Position numbers and translations under genes: made by a program. From assembly GCF_000743535.1 (NCBI RefSeq), contig NZ_AVCJ01000051.1:1-64000 (forward strand): a stretch of DNA of 64,000 bases. Reading direction: 5' to 3'. Origin of the DNA: Arenimonas donghaensis DSM 18148 = HO3-R19. Lineage in GTDB: Bacteria; Pseudomonadota; Gammaproteobacteria; Xanthomonadales; Xanthomonadaceae. This document shows positions 10,271 to 20,750 of the stretch, piece by piece. Below the pieces are notes generated by a model. It saw only the letters and a program-made list of their open reading frames with translations, was not told where the DNA came from and searched no databases. Position 1 is the stretch's first letter. Each line of letters opens with the position of its first letter.

Positions 10271-11374
10271 ATGGCCTGGAACCAGCCTGGAAAAGGCAAA
10301 CAAGATCCCTGGAAAGGCAAGGACCCCGGCAACGAGGTCGAAGCCTTCGTGAACCGCCTCAAGGGCATGTTCGGCGGCGGGGGCGGCGGTGGTCGTGGCC
10401 GTGGCTCGAACCCGTCCGGCGGCTTCAATCCGGTTCCCTGGGTCGTCGGCCTGTTCGGCATCTGGCTGGTCTTCAACAGCTTCAAGCTGATGGACGAGCG
10501 CGAGCGCGGCGTCGTGCTGCGTTTCGGCGAGTTCAACCGCGTCATGATGCCGGGCCCGAACTTCAAATGGCCCTGGCCCATCGAAACCGTTTACGTGGTG
10601 CCGGCCACCGAGGTGATCGAGATCACCGACCAGGTGCGCGTGCTGACCAAGGACGAGAACCTGATCGACATCAAGTTCAACGCCCAGTACAGCCGCACCG
10701 ACCCGCGCACCTTCCTGTTCGGCTCGGTCAATCCCGAGCAGACCCTGAAGGATTCGGCCGAGAGCGCCGTGCGCGAGGTCGTGGGCCGCAACACCATGGA
10801 CACCGTGCTGTTCGACCGCGCCCAGCTGGTGATCGAGGCGCAGGCCCGCCTGCAGGAGTCGCTGGATTTCTACGAGACCGGCCTGAACGTCATCAACTTC
10901 AACCTTCAGGACGCGCGTCCGCCGGAGGAGGTGAAGGAAGCGTTCGACGACGCCATCGCCGCCCGCGAAGACAAGAACCGCATCGAGAACGAAGCCCGCG
11001 CCTACGCCAGCAAGGTGGTGCCGGAAGCCCGCGGTGTCGCCGCGCGCATGCGCACCGAGGCCGAAGGTTACAAGGCCCAGTCGATCGCGCGCGCCGAGGG
11101 TGACGCCGAGCGTTTCACCCTGCTGGTGTCCGAGTACCGCAAGGCGCCGGAAGTCACCCGCAAGCGCCTTTACCTGGAAACCCTGCAGGAAGTCCTGTCG
11201 GCCAATCCCAAGGTGATCGCCGGCGAAGGCAACATCCTCTACCTGCCGTTGGGTGGCGAAACCAACCGGACCCGCATCCCGACCGAGGCGCCGGTGCTGC
11301 GCCTGCCGGCGACCCAGGCCGCGTCCGAGCCCGAACCGCAGCCGCGCGACACCCGCCGCCAGGGAGGCCGCTGA
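10271..11374 (+). CDS. hflK: FtsH protease regulator HflK
   Basis: HflK is an SPFH/band-7 membrane protein that assembles with HflC into a cage around FtsH and modulates its access to membrane substrates. The 367-aa product opens MAWNQPGKG like E. coli HflK, followed by a Gly/Arg linker, one membrane segment (PVPWVVGLFGIWLVFNSF) and the SPFH domain. A helical C-terminal part includes ARAYASKVVPEARG. An earlier in-frame ATG at 10256 overlaps the hflX stop; I prefer 10271 because the family N-terminus begins there. hflC follows 1 bp after its stop. Confidence 0.95.
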   Translation: MAWNQPGKGKQDPWKGKDPGNEVEAFVNRLKGMFGGGGGGGRGRGSNPSGGFNPVPWVVGLFGIWLVFNSFKLMDERERGVVLRFGEFNRVMMPGPNFKWPWPIETVYVVPATEVIEITDQVRVLTKDENLIDIKFNAQYSRTDPRTFLFGSVNPEQTLKDSAESAVREVVGRNTMDTVLFDRAQLVIEAQARLQESLDFYETGLNVINFNLQDARPPEEVKEAFDDAIAAREDKNRIENEARAYASKVVPEARGVAARMRTEAEGYKAQSIARAEGDAERFTLLVSEYRKAPEVTRKRLYLETLQEVLSANPKVIAGEGNILYLPLGGETNRTRIPTEAPVLRLPATQAASEPEPQPRDTRRQGGR

Positions 11375-11375
11375 C

Positions 11376-12248
11376 ATGAATCGTTTCACTCTCATCCTCT
11401 TCCTGGCCATCGCCGCGCTGCTGGCGGGCATGGGCTCGGTCTACGTGGTCAATGAAAGCCAGACCGCCATCGTGCTCAACCTGGGCCGCGTGGTCCGCGC
11501 CGACATCCAGCCGGGCCTGCACTTCAAGTGGCCGCTGGTCGAGGAGGTGCGCAAGTTCGACCAGCGCATCCTCTCGCTCGACGACCAGCCGGAGCGTTAC
11601 CTCACGTCGGAGAAGAAGGACGTCAGCGTCGACTTCTTCGTGAAATGGCGCATCAAGGACGTGGCCACCTACTACCGCGCCGCCAGCGGCGGCAGCGAGG
11701 AAGCCGCGCGCCAGCGCCTGACGCCGATCGTCAAGAACGCCCTGCGCAACGAGATCAACCAGCGCACCTTGCAGGAGGTCGTTTCCGCCGGCCGCGCCGA
11801 GCTTTCCGGCGCCTTCCTGGTGAAGGTCAACGAAGGCGCGGTGTCGCTGGGCGTGGAAGTGGTGGACGTGCGCATCAAGCGCATCAACCTGCCCGACGAC
11901 AGCAACATCCTGACCACGGTCTACAGCCGCATGCGCACCGAGCGCACCCAGGTCGCCAACCAGCTGCGCGCCGAAGGCGTGGAGCTGAGCGAGACCATCC
12001 GCTCGGAAGCCGACCGCCAGCGCGTGGTGACCCTGGCCGAAGCCGAACGCGACGCGCAGAAGCTGCGCGGTGAAGGCGACGCCCGCGCCGCCGAGATCGC
12101 GGCCGCGGCCTATGGCAGCGACCCCGAGTTCTATGCCTTCTACCGCAGCCTGGAGCTGTACCGGAATTCGATGGCCGACGGCCAGACGGTGCTGGTGCTC
12201 GACCCGGACTCGGAGTTCCTGCGTTACATGGGCAACAGCGGGCGTTGA
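11376..12248 (+). CDS. hflC: FtsH protease regulator HflC
   Basis: HflC is the partner of HflK in the FtsH-HflKC complex. The 290-aa protein has an N-terminal membrane anchor (about 5-23), then the SPFH domain beginning NESQTAIVLNLGRV and PGLHFKWPLVEEV, with SLDDQPERYLTSEKKDVSVD, and a helical C-terminus ending YRNSMADGQTVLVLDPDSEF. All of these match the E. coli protein's architecture. The ATG at 11376 is preceded by an AGGGAGG sequence inside the end of hflK, which sets the start. A DUF2065 gene follows within 4 bp, so hflK-hflC-DUF2065 form one unit. Confidence 0.96.
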   Translation: MNRFTLILFLAIAALLAGMGSVYVVNESQTAIVLNLGRVVRADIQPGLHFKWPLVEEVRKFDQRILSLDDQPERYLTSEKKDVSVDFFVKWRIKDVATYYRAASGGSEEAARQRLTPIVKNALRNEINQRTLQEVVSAGRAELSGAFLVKVNEGAVSLGVEVVDVRIKRINLPDDSNILTTVYSRMRTERTQVANQLRAEGVELSETIRSEADRQRVVTLAEAERDAQKLRGEGDARAAEIAAAAYGSDPEFYAFYRSLELYRNSMADGQTVLVLDPDSEFLRYMGNSGR

Positions 12249-12251
12249 CCG

Positions 12252-12437
12252 GTGCCTGACCTTTGGGCCGCGCTCTGCCTGGTCCTGGTGCTCGAGGGGC
12301 TGCTGCTTTTCGCGGCCCCCGGGGCCTGGAAACGGGCAGTCGCCCAGCTGCTGGCCATGGGCGAGCGTTCACTGCGAGTCGCCGGGGCGGTCATGATTGG
12401 CCTGGGCCTGCTGGCCCTGCAGTGGATCCGCGGCTGA
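12252..12437 (+). CDS. DUF2065 (YjeT-like) small membrane protein
   Basis: This is a 61-aa protein made almost entirely of two hydrophobic segments (DLWAALCLVLVLEGLLLFAAP and RVAGAVMIGLGLLALQWI) joined by a short basic loop. The family (DUF2065, E. coli YjeT) is found between hflC and purA in many gammaproteobacteria, which is exactly its position here. Function unknown; context suggests a link to the HflKC-FtsH membrane complex. The start is GTG 12252, four bases after the hflC stop. Confidence 0.85.
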   Translation: MPDLWAALCLVLVLEGLLLFAAPGAWKRAVAQLLAMGERSLRVAGAVMIGLGLLALQWIRG

Positions 12438-12480
12438 GTCCCGCCTAAGGGCCTGTCCGGCCCGGGCCGGGCCGGGCTAG

Positions 12481-13905
<1,425 letters not shown>

Positions 13906-13930
13906 CCCGGCCGACCGGCGGAGCTGTCCA

Positions 13931-14788
13931 TTGAAGACTCCCGCCGGGCTGCAGGCCCTGGTTGACGACGGCGTGGTGCACGCCGTGCTGCGCCAGCTCA
14001 AGAGCGGCAAGGAAGCGTCCGTTTTTGTTGTCCGCAGGGGCGACGAGATCCTGTGCGCGAAGGTCTACAAGGACCTGGGGCAGCGCAGCTTCCAGGCACG
14101 TTCGCAGTACCAGGAAGGCCGCAAGGTCCGGGGCAGCCGGCAGGCGCGTGCCATGGGCAAGGGCAGCAAGTTCGGCAAGAAGGAACTGGAGTCCGCCTGG
14201 AAAAACACCGAGGTGGATGCGCTCTACCAGCTGTCGGCGGCAAACGTGCGCGTGCCGCGGCCGATGGGCTATTTCAATGGCGTGCTGGTGATGGAGCTGA
14301 TCGCCGACAGCGAGGGCCACAGTGCTCCGCGTCTGGGAGAAGTCCAGCTCGAAGCCGGGCAGGCGCGCGAGTTCTTCCGGTTCCTGGTGCGCCAGGTCGT
14401 GCGCATGCTCTGCGTCGGCGTCATCCACGGCGACCTGTCCGAGTACAACGTGCTGGTGGACCCCCAGGGGCCGGTGATCATCGACCTGCCCCAGGCGGTG
14501 AGCGCCGCCGGCAACAACAACGCGCGGGCCATGCTGCTCCGCGACGTCAGCCGCCTGCGCACCGCCCTGGCCCGGTTCGCCCCGGACCTGGAGAACCTGC
14601 ACTACGGCGAAGAGATGTGGGCCCTGTTCGAGCAGGGCGAGCTGGGGCCGGAGACCGAACTCACCGGGGCCTTCGTCTTCAGTGAGGACGATGCCGACGT
14701 GGACGCGGTGCTGATGTCGATCGAGGACGCCCGCCAGGAAGCCCTGATCCGGCAGCAGGGCAGGGAAGCGGCGGCGCAGGACGACTAG
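13931..14788 (+). CDS. RIO1-family serine protein kinase
   Basis: This is a 285-aa atypical protein kinase of the RIO family. Visible elements are the flexible nucleotide loop SGKEASVFVVRRG (25-37), the ATP-binding lysine in AKVYK (K44), the catalytic loop HGDLSEYN (166-173) and the metal-binding IIDLPQAV (D185). The start is TTG 13931, with a GGAG ribosome site 8 bases upstream; there is no ATG near the conserved N-terminus. Bacterial RIO proteins have been little studied and substrates are unknown; eukaryotic RIO1 acts in small-subunit maturation. Its stop is shared, as CTAG, with the convergent betT-like gene. Confidence 0.85.
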   Translation: MKTPAGLQALVDDGVVHAVLRQLKSGKEASVFVVRRGDEILCAKVYKDLGQRSFQARSQYQEGRKVRGSRQARAMGKGSKFGKKELESAWKNTEVDALYQLSAANVRVPRPMGYFNGVLVMELIADSEGHSAPRLGEVQLEAGQAREFFRFLVRQVVRMLCVGVIHGDLSEYNVLVDPQGPVIIDLPQAVSAAGNNNARAMLLRDVSRLRTALARFAPDLENLHYGEEMWALFEQGELGPETELTGAFVFSEDDADVDAVLMSIEDARQEALIRQQGREAAAQDD

Positions 14789-16770
14789 GCGCGCTGGCTG
14801 CTCAGGAAGTGCAGGTGGCGTTCGTACTGGTCGATGACGTCGTTGATCACGGCGTCGCGTGACCAGCCCATCACGTCGTAGTCCTGGCCGCCTTCGCTCA
14901 GGTGCACTTCGGCGCGGTAGTAGCGAAGCGCCGAGGCCCGCTGGGCGCGCGTATCGCTGAGCGTGAAGCTGGGCGGCTCGTAGGGCCGCGGCCGGATGAC
15001 GTAGCGGAAGGCCTGTTCCTGGCCATGCCGGATGTCGAGCGTGATGCGGCCGTCGTCGCCGTCGATCACCTCGGCCTCGACCCCGCGTTCGCGCAGTTCG
15101 GTGGCGACCTGCCGGATCGCGGGGCGCGCCGCCTCTTCCAGGAACGTGCCGACTTCGGCGCGGCTGGGCTGGTGCACCAGCGTCTGCAGGCGCTGCTGCC
15201 AGGTATAACCGTCGCCCCCGGCCTGGGTGCGGGCGAACTGCAGGCTGCTGCGCTTGGCCGCGTCGGTGCGCAGGGCACGCAGCAGGCCCCAGCAGACCAG
15301 GGCCATCACCATGGTGAAGGGCAGGGCGCTGGCGATGGACGCCGTCTGCAGCGCGGCAAGCCCGCCGGCGAGCAGCAGCACCGCCGCCACCACGCCCATC
15401 AGCACCGACCAGAAGATGCGCTGCCAGGTGGGCGAGTCCTCGGCGCCGCCCGTGGTCAGCATGTCCACCACCAACGCCCCCGAGTCCGAGGAGGTCACGA
15501 AGAAGGTGATCACCAGGATGGTCGCCAGCAGAGAGGTGACCGAGGCGAACGGCAGGTGGCTGAAGAACTCGAACAGCGCAACGGTCGTGTCCGCCGCCAC
15601 CGCCTCGGCCAGGCTGCCGATGCCCTGCATCAGCACCATGTGGATGGCGGTGTCGCCGAAGAAGGTCATCCACATGAAGGTGAAGCCCAGCGGCACCAGC
15701 AGCACGCCGATGACGAACTCCCGGATGGTCCGGCCGCGCGAGACCCGGGCGATGAACATGCCCACGAACGGCGACCAGGCGATCCACCAGCCCCAGTAAA
15801 ACAAGGTCCAGCCGCCGATCCAGCCGGTGGGTTCGTAGGCGTAGAGGTTGAAGGTCATCGAGAACAGGTTGGAGATGTACATGCCGGTGTTCTGGACCAG
15901 CGTCTGCAGCAGGAAGACGGTGGGGCCGGCCACGAGCACGAACACCAGCAGGATCACCGCCAGCGCCATGTTCAGTTCGGAGACGCGACGGATGCCGCCG
16001 TCCAGGCCCAGGCCGACCGAAATGGTGGCCAGGCCGGTGATGCCCGCGATCAGCAGCATTTGCATGCCGATGCCCACCGGGACGCCGAACAGGTGGTTGA
16101 GCCCGGCATTGACCTGCATGACGCCGAAGCCCAGCGAGGTCGCCACGCCGAAGATGGTGCCGAACACGGCGAAGGTGTCGACCGTGTGCCCGGCGATGCC
16201 GTGGATTCGGTCACCGATCAGCGGGTAGAGCGACGAACGGATGGTCAGCGGCAGCCCGTGCCGGAACGAGAAATAGGCCAGGGAAAGTCCCACCACGGCG
16301 TAGATCGCCCAGGCGTGCACGCCCCAGTGGAACAGGGTGATGCGCATGGCCTGGCGCGCGGCTTCGGCCGTGCCCGGCGGACCCACCGGGGGGTCGCTGA
16401 AATGCATGATCGGCTCGGCGACGCCGAAGAACATCAGGCCGATGCCCATGCCGGCGGAGAACAGCATCGCGAACCAGGACCGGTAGCTGTAGTCGGGGCG
16501 GCTGTGGTCGGGGCCCAGGCGGATGCGGCCGTACCCGGACATGGCCACGCCCACCACGAAGACCAGGAAGCCAGCCACCGCCAGCACGTAGAACCAGCCC
16601 GCCTGGGTGATCACCCAGGACTGCACGGCGGCGAATCGCTGTTCGGCCGCCTCCGGCCAGAGCGCCGCCAACGCGACGAACAGCACGACGATCACGCTCG
16701 AGGTGATGAACACCGGTGGGTTCATCACGATGCGACGTCGCGGTGCCGTTTGCTCGGGGGCCTTGTCCAT
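14785..16770 (-). CDS. betT: BCCT-family transporter, BetT-like choline uptake
   Basis: This is a 661-aa inner-membrane betaine/choline/carnitine transporter. Family signatures are clear: MGIGLMFFGVAEPIMHF, the WTLFYWGWWIAWSPFVGMF core and FIARVSRGRTIREF. About 12 membrane segments occupy residues 15-510. A roughly 150-aa cytoplasmic C-terminal domain follows, as in E. coli BetT, where the tail controls osmotic response. Choline is the likeliest substrate by length and tail, but glycine betaine is possible. It lies 30 bp downstream of an outer-membrane porin gene on the same strand, suggesting paired uptake across both membranes. No betA or betB is in the window. Confidence 0.88.
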   Translation of the reverse strand: MDKAPEQTAPRRRIVMNPPVFITSSVIVVLFVALAALWPEAAEQRFAAVQSWVITQAGWFYVLAVAGFLVFVVGVAMSGYGRIRLGPDHSRPDYSYRSWFAMLFSAGMGIGLMFFGVAEPIMHFSDPPVGPPGTAEAARQAMRITLFHWGVHAWAIYAVVGLSLAYFSFRHGLPLTIRSSLYPLIGDRIHGIAGHTVDTFAVFGTIFGVATSLGFGVMQVNAGLNHLFGVPVGIGMQMLLIAGITGLATISVGLGLDGGIRRVSELNMALAVILLVFVLVAGPTVFLLQTLVQNTGMYISNLFSMTFNLYAYEPTGWIGGWTLFYWGWWIAWSPFVGMFIARVSRGRTIREFVIGVLLVPLGFTFMWMTFFGDTAIHMVLMQGIGSLAEAVAADTTVALFEFFSHLPFASVTSLLATILVITFFVTSSDSGALVVDMLTTGGAEDSPTWQRIFWSVLMGVVAAVLLLAGGLAALQTASIASALPFTMVMALVCWGLLRALRTDAAKRSSLQFARTQAGGDGYTWQQRLQTLVHQPSRAEVGTFLEEAARPAIRQVATELRERGVEAEVIDGDDGRITLDIRHGQEQAFRYVIRPRPYEPPSFTLSDTRAQRASALRYYRAEVHLSEGGQDYDVMGWSRDAVINDVIDQYERHLHFLSSQRA

Positions 16771-16800
16771 GGGTATTCCTTTTATTCTTCGCGCATCGGA

Positions 16801-17910
16801 TCAGAAGTAGAAGCCGATGTTGATGTTCAGGCGGGAATTCCAGCCGTCGTCGCCGGGCTGCAGGCCGATGCCCGGGCCGCCGATGAACCACATGTTGCGC
16901 CCGCTGATCAGGTCCACGTAGGTGAAGGACTTGCCCTTGGCGAAGCTGCAGCCGAGCACGTTCTGCCAGGAGTCGCCGTTGCCGGCGCCACGCCCGCGGG
17001 TGGTGCTGAGGTTGTTGTAGCAGGTGATGCCGTCGAACCAGCCGCTGCGTGGCAAGGCCCAGGCCGCGTTGGCGCTGACGACGTGCGCCTGGGCGGCGAT
17101 CTCGAACGGAAACAGGAAGGCCGACAGCGCCACCCGGTCGCCTGGCACGTCGTAGCGGTACCAGGCCCATTGGCCCTGCCAGGTCCAGGCGCCGCGCTGG
17201 TGCTGCAGGTGCAGCGCCGCGCCATGGTGGCCGTGGCGGCGGCCGCTGGCCTGGTCCTGGACGCGGCCGGTGAAGGCCGAGGCACCGAATTCGGTCTGCG
17301 CGTCATCGTTGCCGGCGCTGCGCGCCCAGCGCAGGTTGAGGCGTTCGCGCTCGCGGTAGCGCAGGTTGCCGTCGTCGGCCAGGTCGAAGGAGTAGCGGTC
17401 GAACCGGGCGCCGTCGCCATACTCATCACCCAGGAACAGGCCAACATGGAACTCGTCGCGGTCGCCGGCCTGCCGGTAGACCAGGCCGGTGTCGTAGTCG
17501 TCCTCCAGCCCCAGGTAATAGCCGGAGCCGAACCAGAAGCTGTGCGAGGCATACGGCAGCAGCCCGAAGGGCACCTGCTGGATGCCCAGCTTCAGGTCGC
17601 GGTCGTCGTCCAGTCGCCAGCCCGCCCAGGCGTGGTGAACGGCGTCGAAGCCGTCGTACCAGCGATACTGGAGGGAAAAGAACAGCGGTCCGCGCGCGCC
17701 CTTGGCGTCGACGCGCAGCAGTTCGAGGTCGATGTCGCCGTTGCCAGCCGGATCGCCGTAGTCGCGCCAGCCGACGTTGAAACGCACGGCGCCACCGAGG
17801 TCGAAATGGTTGGCCGGCGACTCGTCGGAAGCGCGCACGGGCCCGCACCCGAGGCCGAGGACAAGGCCCAGGGCCACCAGGCTGCCTTGGAGGAAGGGCC
17901 GGGTTGCCAT
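16801..17910 (-). CDS. Outer-membrane beta-barrel porin, probably OprP/carbohydrate-porin-like
   Basis: This is a 369-aa protein with a signal peptide (MATRPFLQGSLVALGLVLGLGCGPVRA, cleavage near 27). The rest is rich in alternating aromatic strands, and it ends with Phe (LNINIGFYF), the signal read by the BAM complex. Segments such as LGIQQVPFGLLPYASHSFWFGSGYYLG resemble phosphate-selective/short-chain porins. I cannot name the substrate from sequence. Being the first gene of a two-gene unit with betT, it probably gives choline or betaine access to the periplasm. It contains paired cysteines in a late loop (ITCYNN, LGCSFAK). Confidence 0.75.
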   Translation of the reverse strand: MATRPFLQGSLVALGLVLGLGCGPVRASDESPANHFDLGGAVRFNVGWRDYGDPAGNGDIDLELLRVDAKGARGPLFFSLQYRWYDGFDAVHHAWAGWRLDDDRDLKLGIQQVPFGLLPYASHSFWFGSGYYLGLEDDYDTGLVYRQAGDRDEFHVGLFLGDEYGDGARFDRYSFDLADDGNLRYRERERLNLRWARSAGNDDAQTEFGASAFTGRVQDQASGRRHGHHGAALHLQHQRGAWTWQGQWAWYRYDVPGDRVALSAFLFPFEIAAQAHVVSANAAWALPRSGWFDGITCYNNLSTTRGRGAGNGDSWQNVLGCSFAKGKSFTYVDLISGRNMWFIGGPGIGLQPGDDGWNSRLNINIGFYF

Positions 17911-17969
17911 GCAGGGACCTTACGAGCCGCGTGCCGGCAAGTCCACCCGGCGAACCGGCGGCGCAAATG

Positions 17970-17996
17970 AAAAACCCCGCCGAAGCGGGGTTTTTT
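17970..17996 (-). terminator. Terminator of tRNA-Leu (bidirectional)
   Basis: The stem CCCCGC/GCGGGG (17975-17980 with 17985-17990) is flanked by A and T runs on both sides, so it can terminate in either direction. On the minus strand the loop reads TTCG, a very stable tetraloop, followed by five T. It lies 6 bases past the tRNA-Leu 3' end and upstream of the porin gene. Confidence 0.85.
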
Positions 17997-18001
17997 GAAC
18001 C

Positions 18002-18086
<85 letters not shown>

Positions 18087-18119
18087 AGGTGTCTTGGCGC
18101 AGGGCGACAAGAGCCGCGT

Positions 18120-18148
18120 AATTTAAGGGCCGGGGTTCGCTTTGTCAA
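18120..18148 (-). promoter_or_regulatory. Promoter of tRNA-Leu
   Basis: On the minus strand, TTGACA (18143-18148) and TAAATT (18120-18125) are separated by 17 bases, a near-consensus sigma-70 promoter about 34 bases before the tRNA 5' end. A GC-rich stretch follows the -10, as in stable-RNA promoters. The rnr gene starts on the other strand 66 bp away. Confidence 0.75.
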
Positions 18149-18214
18149 TGGTTTCCCAGGCGCCCGGCCGGGCCGTGACGCGGCCAGTCAGGGGCCCCGG
18201 TGTACCATGACCGG

Positions 18215-20728
18215 ATGACCAAAGACCCCAAGAACAAAAACAAGACCAAGGGGGCCTCGCTCCCGCCCTGGATGCCCGACAACATGCGCTCGCAGGGCGC
18301 CGCGAAGGACACCGCCAAGCCTGCCCGGCCCGGCAAGGCCGCCGCGGGCAAGGCGCCCCGCCCGGGCAAGGCCGCGAAGTCCGCCAAACCCGGCAAGCCC
18401 GCCAGCCCCGGTCGCCCGGGCAAGGGCGCTGCGTCGCCTGCGGGTGCCGGCAAGCCGCCGCGCCGTCCCGCCCGGGGTGGCCGCCCCGGCAAGCCCCACG
18501 CGGCCGCCGCGGGAGGCGTGCACGATCCTATGGCGGCCCGTGAAGCCGCCAAGTACGAAAACCCGATCGCCAGCCGCGAGGCCATCGCCGCCCTGCTGGG
18601 CGACAGCGACGGCCCGCTGACCGCCGAGGAGATCGGCGAAGCCCTGGACCTGCTCGCCGAGGACCGTTTCGAGGCCCTGTCGCGCCGGCTGGCGGCGATG
18701 GTCCGGGACGGCCAGCTGCTGCGCAATCGCCGCGGCGGTTATGCGGCGGCCCAGCAGCTGGACCTGGTTGCCGGTACCGTCATCGCCAACCCCGACGGGT
18801 TTGGCTTCCTCAAGTGCGACGACGGCGGCGAAGACCTGTTCCTGCCGCCCGGCGAGCTGCGCAAGGCCCTGCACGGCGACCGCGTGCTGGCCAGCATCAC
18901 CAGCGTCGACCGCCGCGGCCGCCGCGAGGGCGCCATCGTCGAAGTGCTCGAGCACCGCCTCACGCGCCTGACCGGCCGCTACAGCGAACGCGCCCGCATC
19001 GGCATGGTCGTGCCCGACGACCGCCGCGTCCTGACCGAGGTGCTGATTCCGCCGGAAGACAACAACGGCGCCCGCGAAGGCCAGCTCGTGGTGGTGGAAG
19101 TCACCCAGCCGCCTGAAAAAGGCCGGCCTCCGATGGGCCGGATCCTGCTGGTGCTGGGCGACCGGCTGACGCCCTCGCTGGTGGTCCAGGCCGCCATCCA
19201 CGGCCACGACCTGCCCCACGAGTTCCCGCGCGAAGCCCTGGCCGAAGCCGCCGCGGTGCCGCTGGACGTGCCGGCCTCCGAGATCCGCCGCCGCGTCGAC
19301 CTGCGCAAGCTGCCCCTGGTCACCATCGACGGCGAGGACGCCAAGGACTTCGACGACGCGCTGTGGTGCGAGCCCAACGACGAAGGCTTCCGCCTGATCG
19401 TGGCCATCGCCGACGTTTCGCACTACGTGAGGCCGGAAACCGCGCTCGACGAAGAAGCGGTCAAGCGTGCCACCTCGGTCTACTTCCCGGGGTTCGTGGT
19501 GCCGATGCTGCCCGAGACCCTTTCCAACGGCATCTGCTCGCTGATGCCCAAGGTCGAACGCCTGTGTTTCGCCTGCGACATGCAGGTGGACTTCGACGGC
19601 AACGTGGTGCGCTCGAAGTTCTTCGAGGCCGTGATGCGTTCGCACGCGCGGCTGACCTACACCCAGGTCTGGAAGGCGGTGGGCGAGGGCGATACCGACG
19701 CGGGCAAGGAAGCCATCGCCCAGGTCGGCGCGTCGCTGATGCCGCAGGTCCAGCGCCTGCACCAGCTCTACAAGGTGCTGGCGAAGGCGCGCAACCGCCG
19801 CGGCGCCATCGAGTTCGAAACCTCGGAAGTGCGCTTCGTGCTCGACAACAGCGGTGAGGTGGTCCAGGCCGGCATGCTCGAGCGCAACGACGCCCACAAG
19901 CTGGTCGAGGAATGCATGATCGCCGCCAACGTCGAGGCGGCGAAGTTCGTCACCGCGAAGGAAATGCCGGCACCGTTCCGCGTGCATCCGCGGCCGCCGG
20001 AAGCCAAGTACGGCGACCTGCTCGAATACCTGTCCGAGTTTGGCCTGAGCCTGCCGCCCTGGGGCAAGGTGCAACCGCGCGACTTCACCCACCTGCTGCG
20101 CAAGGTGCGGGCACGTCCGGACGCCGCGCTGCTCGAAACGGTGCTGCTGCGCTCGCAGAGCCTGGCTGTCTACCAGACCGACAACCAGGGCCACTTCGGC
20201 CTGGCGCTCGAGGCCTACGCCCATTTCACCTCGCCCATCCGCCGTTATCCGGACCTGCTGCTGCACCGGTCCATCAAGCACGCGCTCGACAAGGGCCATG
20301 CCGACGGCTACCGCTATTCGACCAAGGACATGGCGGCGCTGTCGCTGCACTGTTCGGAGAAGTCGCGCAAGGCCGACGAGGTCGAACGCGAAGTGGACGA
20401 ACGCTACCGCAGCGCGTGGATGGAAAAACACGTCGGCGACGAGTTCGACGGCGTGGTCAGCGGCGTGACCAACTTCGGCTTGTTCGTCGAGCTGGCCGGG
20501 TCCAAGGTCAACGGCCTGGTGCACGTGACCCAGCTGCCGCACGATTTTTACCACTTCGATCCGCTGCGTCGCAGCCTGGCCGGCGAACGCACCGGCCTGC
20601 GCTTCCGGCTCGGTGATCCGGTGCGGGTGCTGGTGCTCAAGGCCAGCGTCGAGGACAAGCGCATCGATTTCAGGCTGGTGGTGCCGGAAGGCGCGCCGAA
20701 GAAGAAAAAGAAGGCCGCGGCCCACTGA
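18215..20728 (+). CDS. rnr: Ribonuclease R with long basic N-terminal tail
   Basis: RNase R is a processive 3'-5' exoribonuclease of the RNB family that degrades structured RNA. The 837-aa product has cold-shock-like OB domains, the RNB catalytic motif DGEDAKDFDDALW (near residue 372), HFTSPIRRYPDLLLHR and a C-terminal S1 domain (GDEFDGVVSGVTNFGLFVEL), then a short lysine tail. Unusually, residues about 15-110 form a low-complexity Lys/Pro/Ala/Gly region with repeated PGK units. I use ATG 18215; GTG 18200 is in frame but no strong ribosome site favours it. rlmB follows 22 bp later, the conserved rnr-rlmB pair. Confidence 0.95.
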   Translation: MTKDPKNKNKTKGASLPPWMPDNMRSQGAAKDTAKPARPGKAAAGKAPRPGKAAKSAKPGKPASPGRPGKGAASPAGAGKPPRRPARGGRPGKPHAAAAGGVHDPMAAREAAKYENPIASREAIAALLGDSDGPLTAEEIGEALDLLAEDRFEALSRRLAAMVRDGQLLRNRRGGYAAAQQLDLVAGTVIANPDGFGFLKCDDGGEDLFLPPGELRKALHGDRVLASITSVDRRGRREGAIVEVLEHRLTRLTGRYSERARIGMVVPDDRRVLTEVLIPPEDNNGAREGQLVVVEVTQPPEKGRPPMGRILLVLGDRLTPSLVVQAAIHGHDLPHEFPREALAEAAAVPLDVPASEIRRRVDLRKLPLVTIDGEDAKDFDDALWCEPNDEGFRLIVAIADVSHYVRPETALDEEAVKRATSVYFPGFVVPMLPETLSNGICSLMPKVERLCFACDMQVDFDGNVVRSKFFEAVMRSHARLTYTQVWKAVGEGDTDAGKEAIAQVGASLMPQVQRLHQLYKVLAKARNRRGAIEFETSEVRFVLDNSGEVVQAGMLERNDAHKLVEECMIAANVEAAKFVTAKEMPAPFRVHPRPPEAKYGDLLEYLSEFGLSLPPWGKVQPRDFTHLLRKVRARPDAALLETVLLRSQSLAVYQTDNQGHFGLALEAYAHFTSPIRRYPDLLLHRSIKHALDKGHADGYRYSTKDMAALSLHCSEKSRKADEVEREVDERYRSAWMEKHVGDEFDGVVSGVTNFGLFVELAGSKVNGLVHVTQLPHDFYHFDPLRRSLAGERTGLRFRLGDPVRVLVLKASVEDKRIDFRLVVPEGAPKKKKKAAAH

Positions 20729-20750
20729 GCCCGGCGAAGGAAACACACGA

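Noticed and set aside
14902-17970. Long open frame antisense to betT and the porin
   Set aside because: Its composition is His/Gln/Gly/Arg-rich without domains, typical of a GC-rich shadow; the opposite strand has clear protein families.
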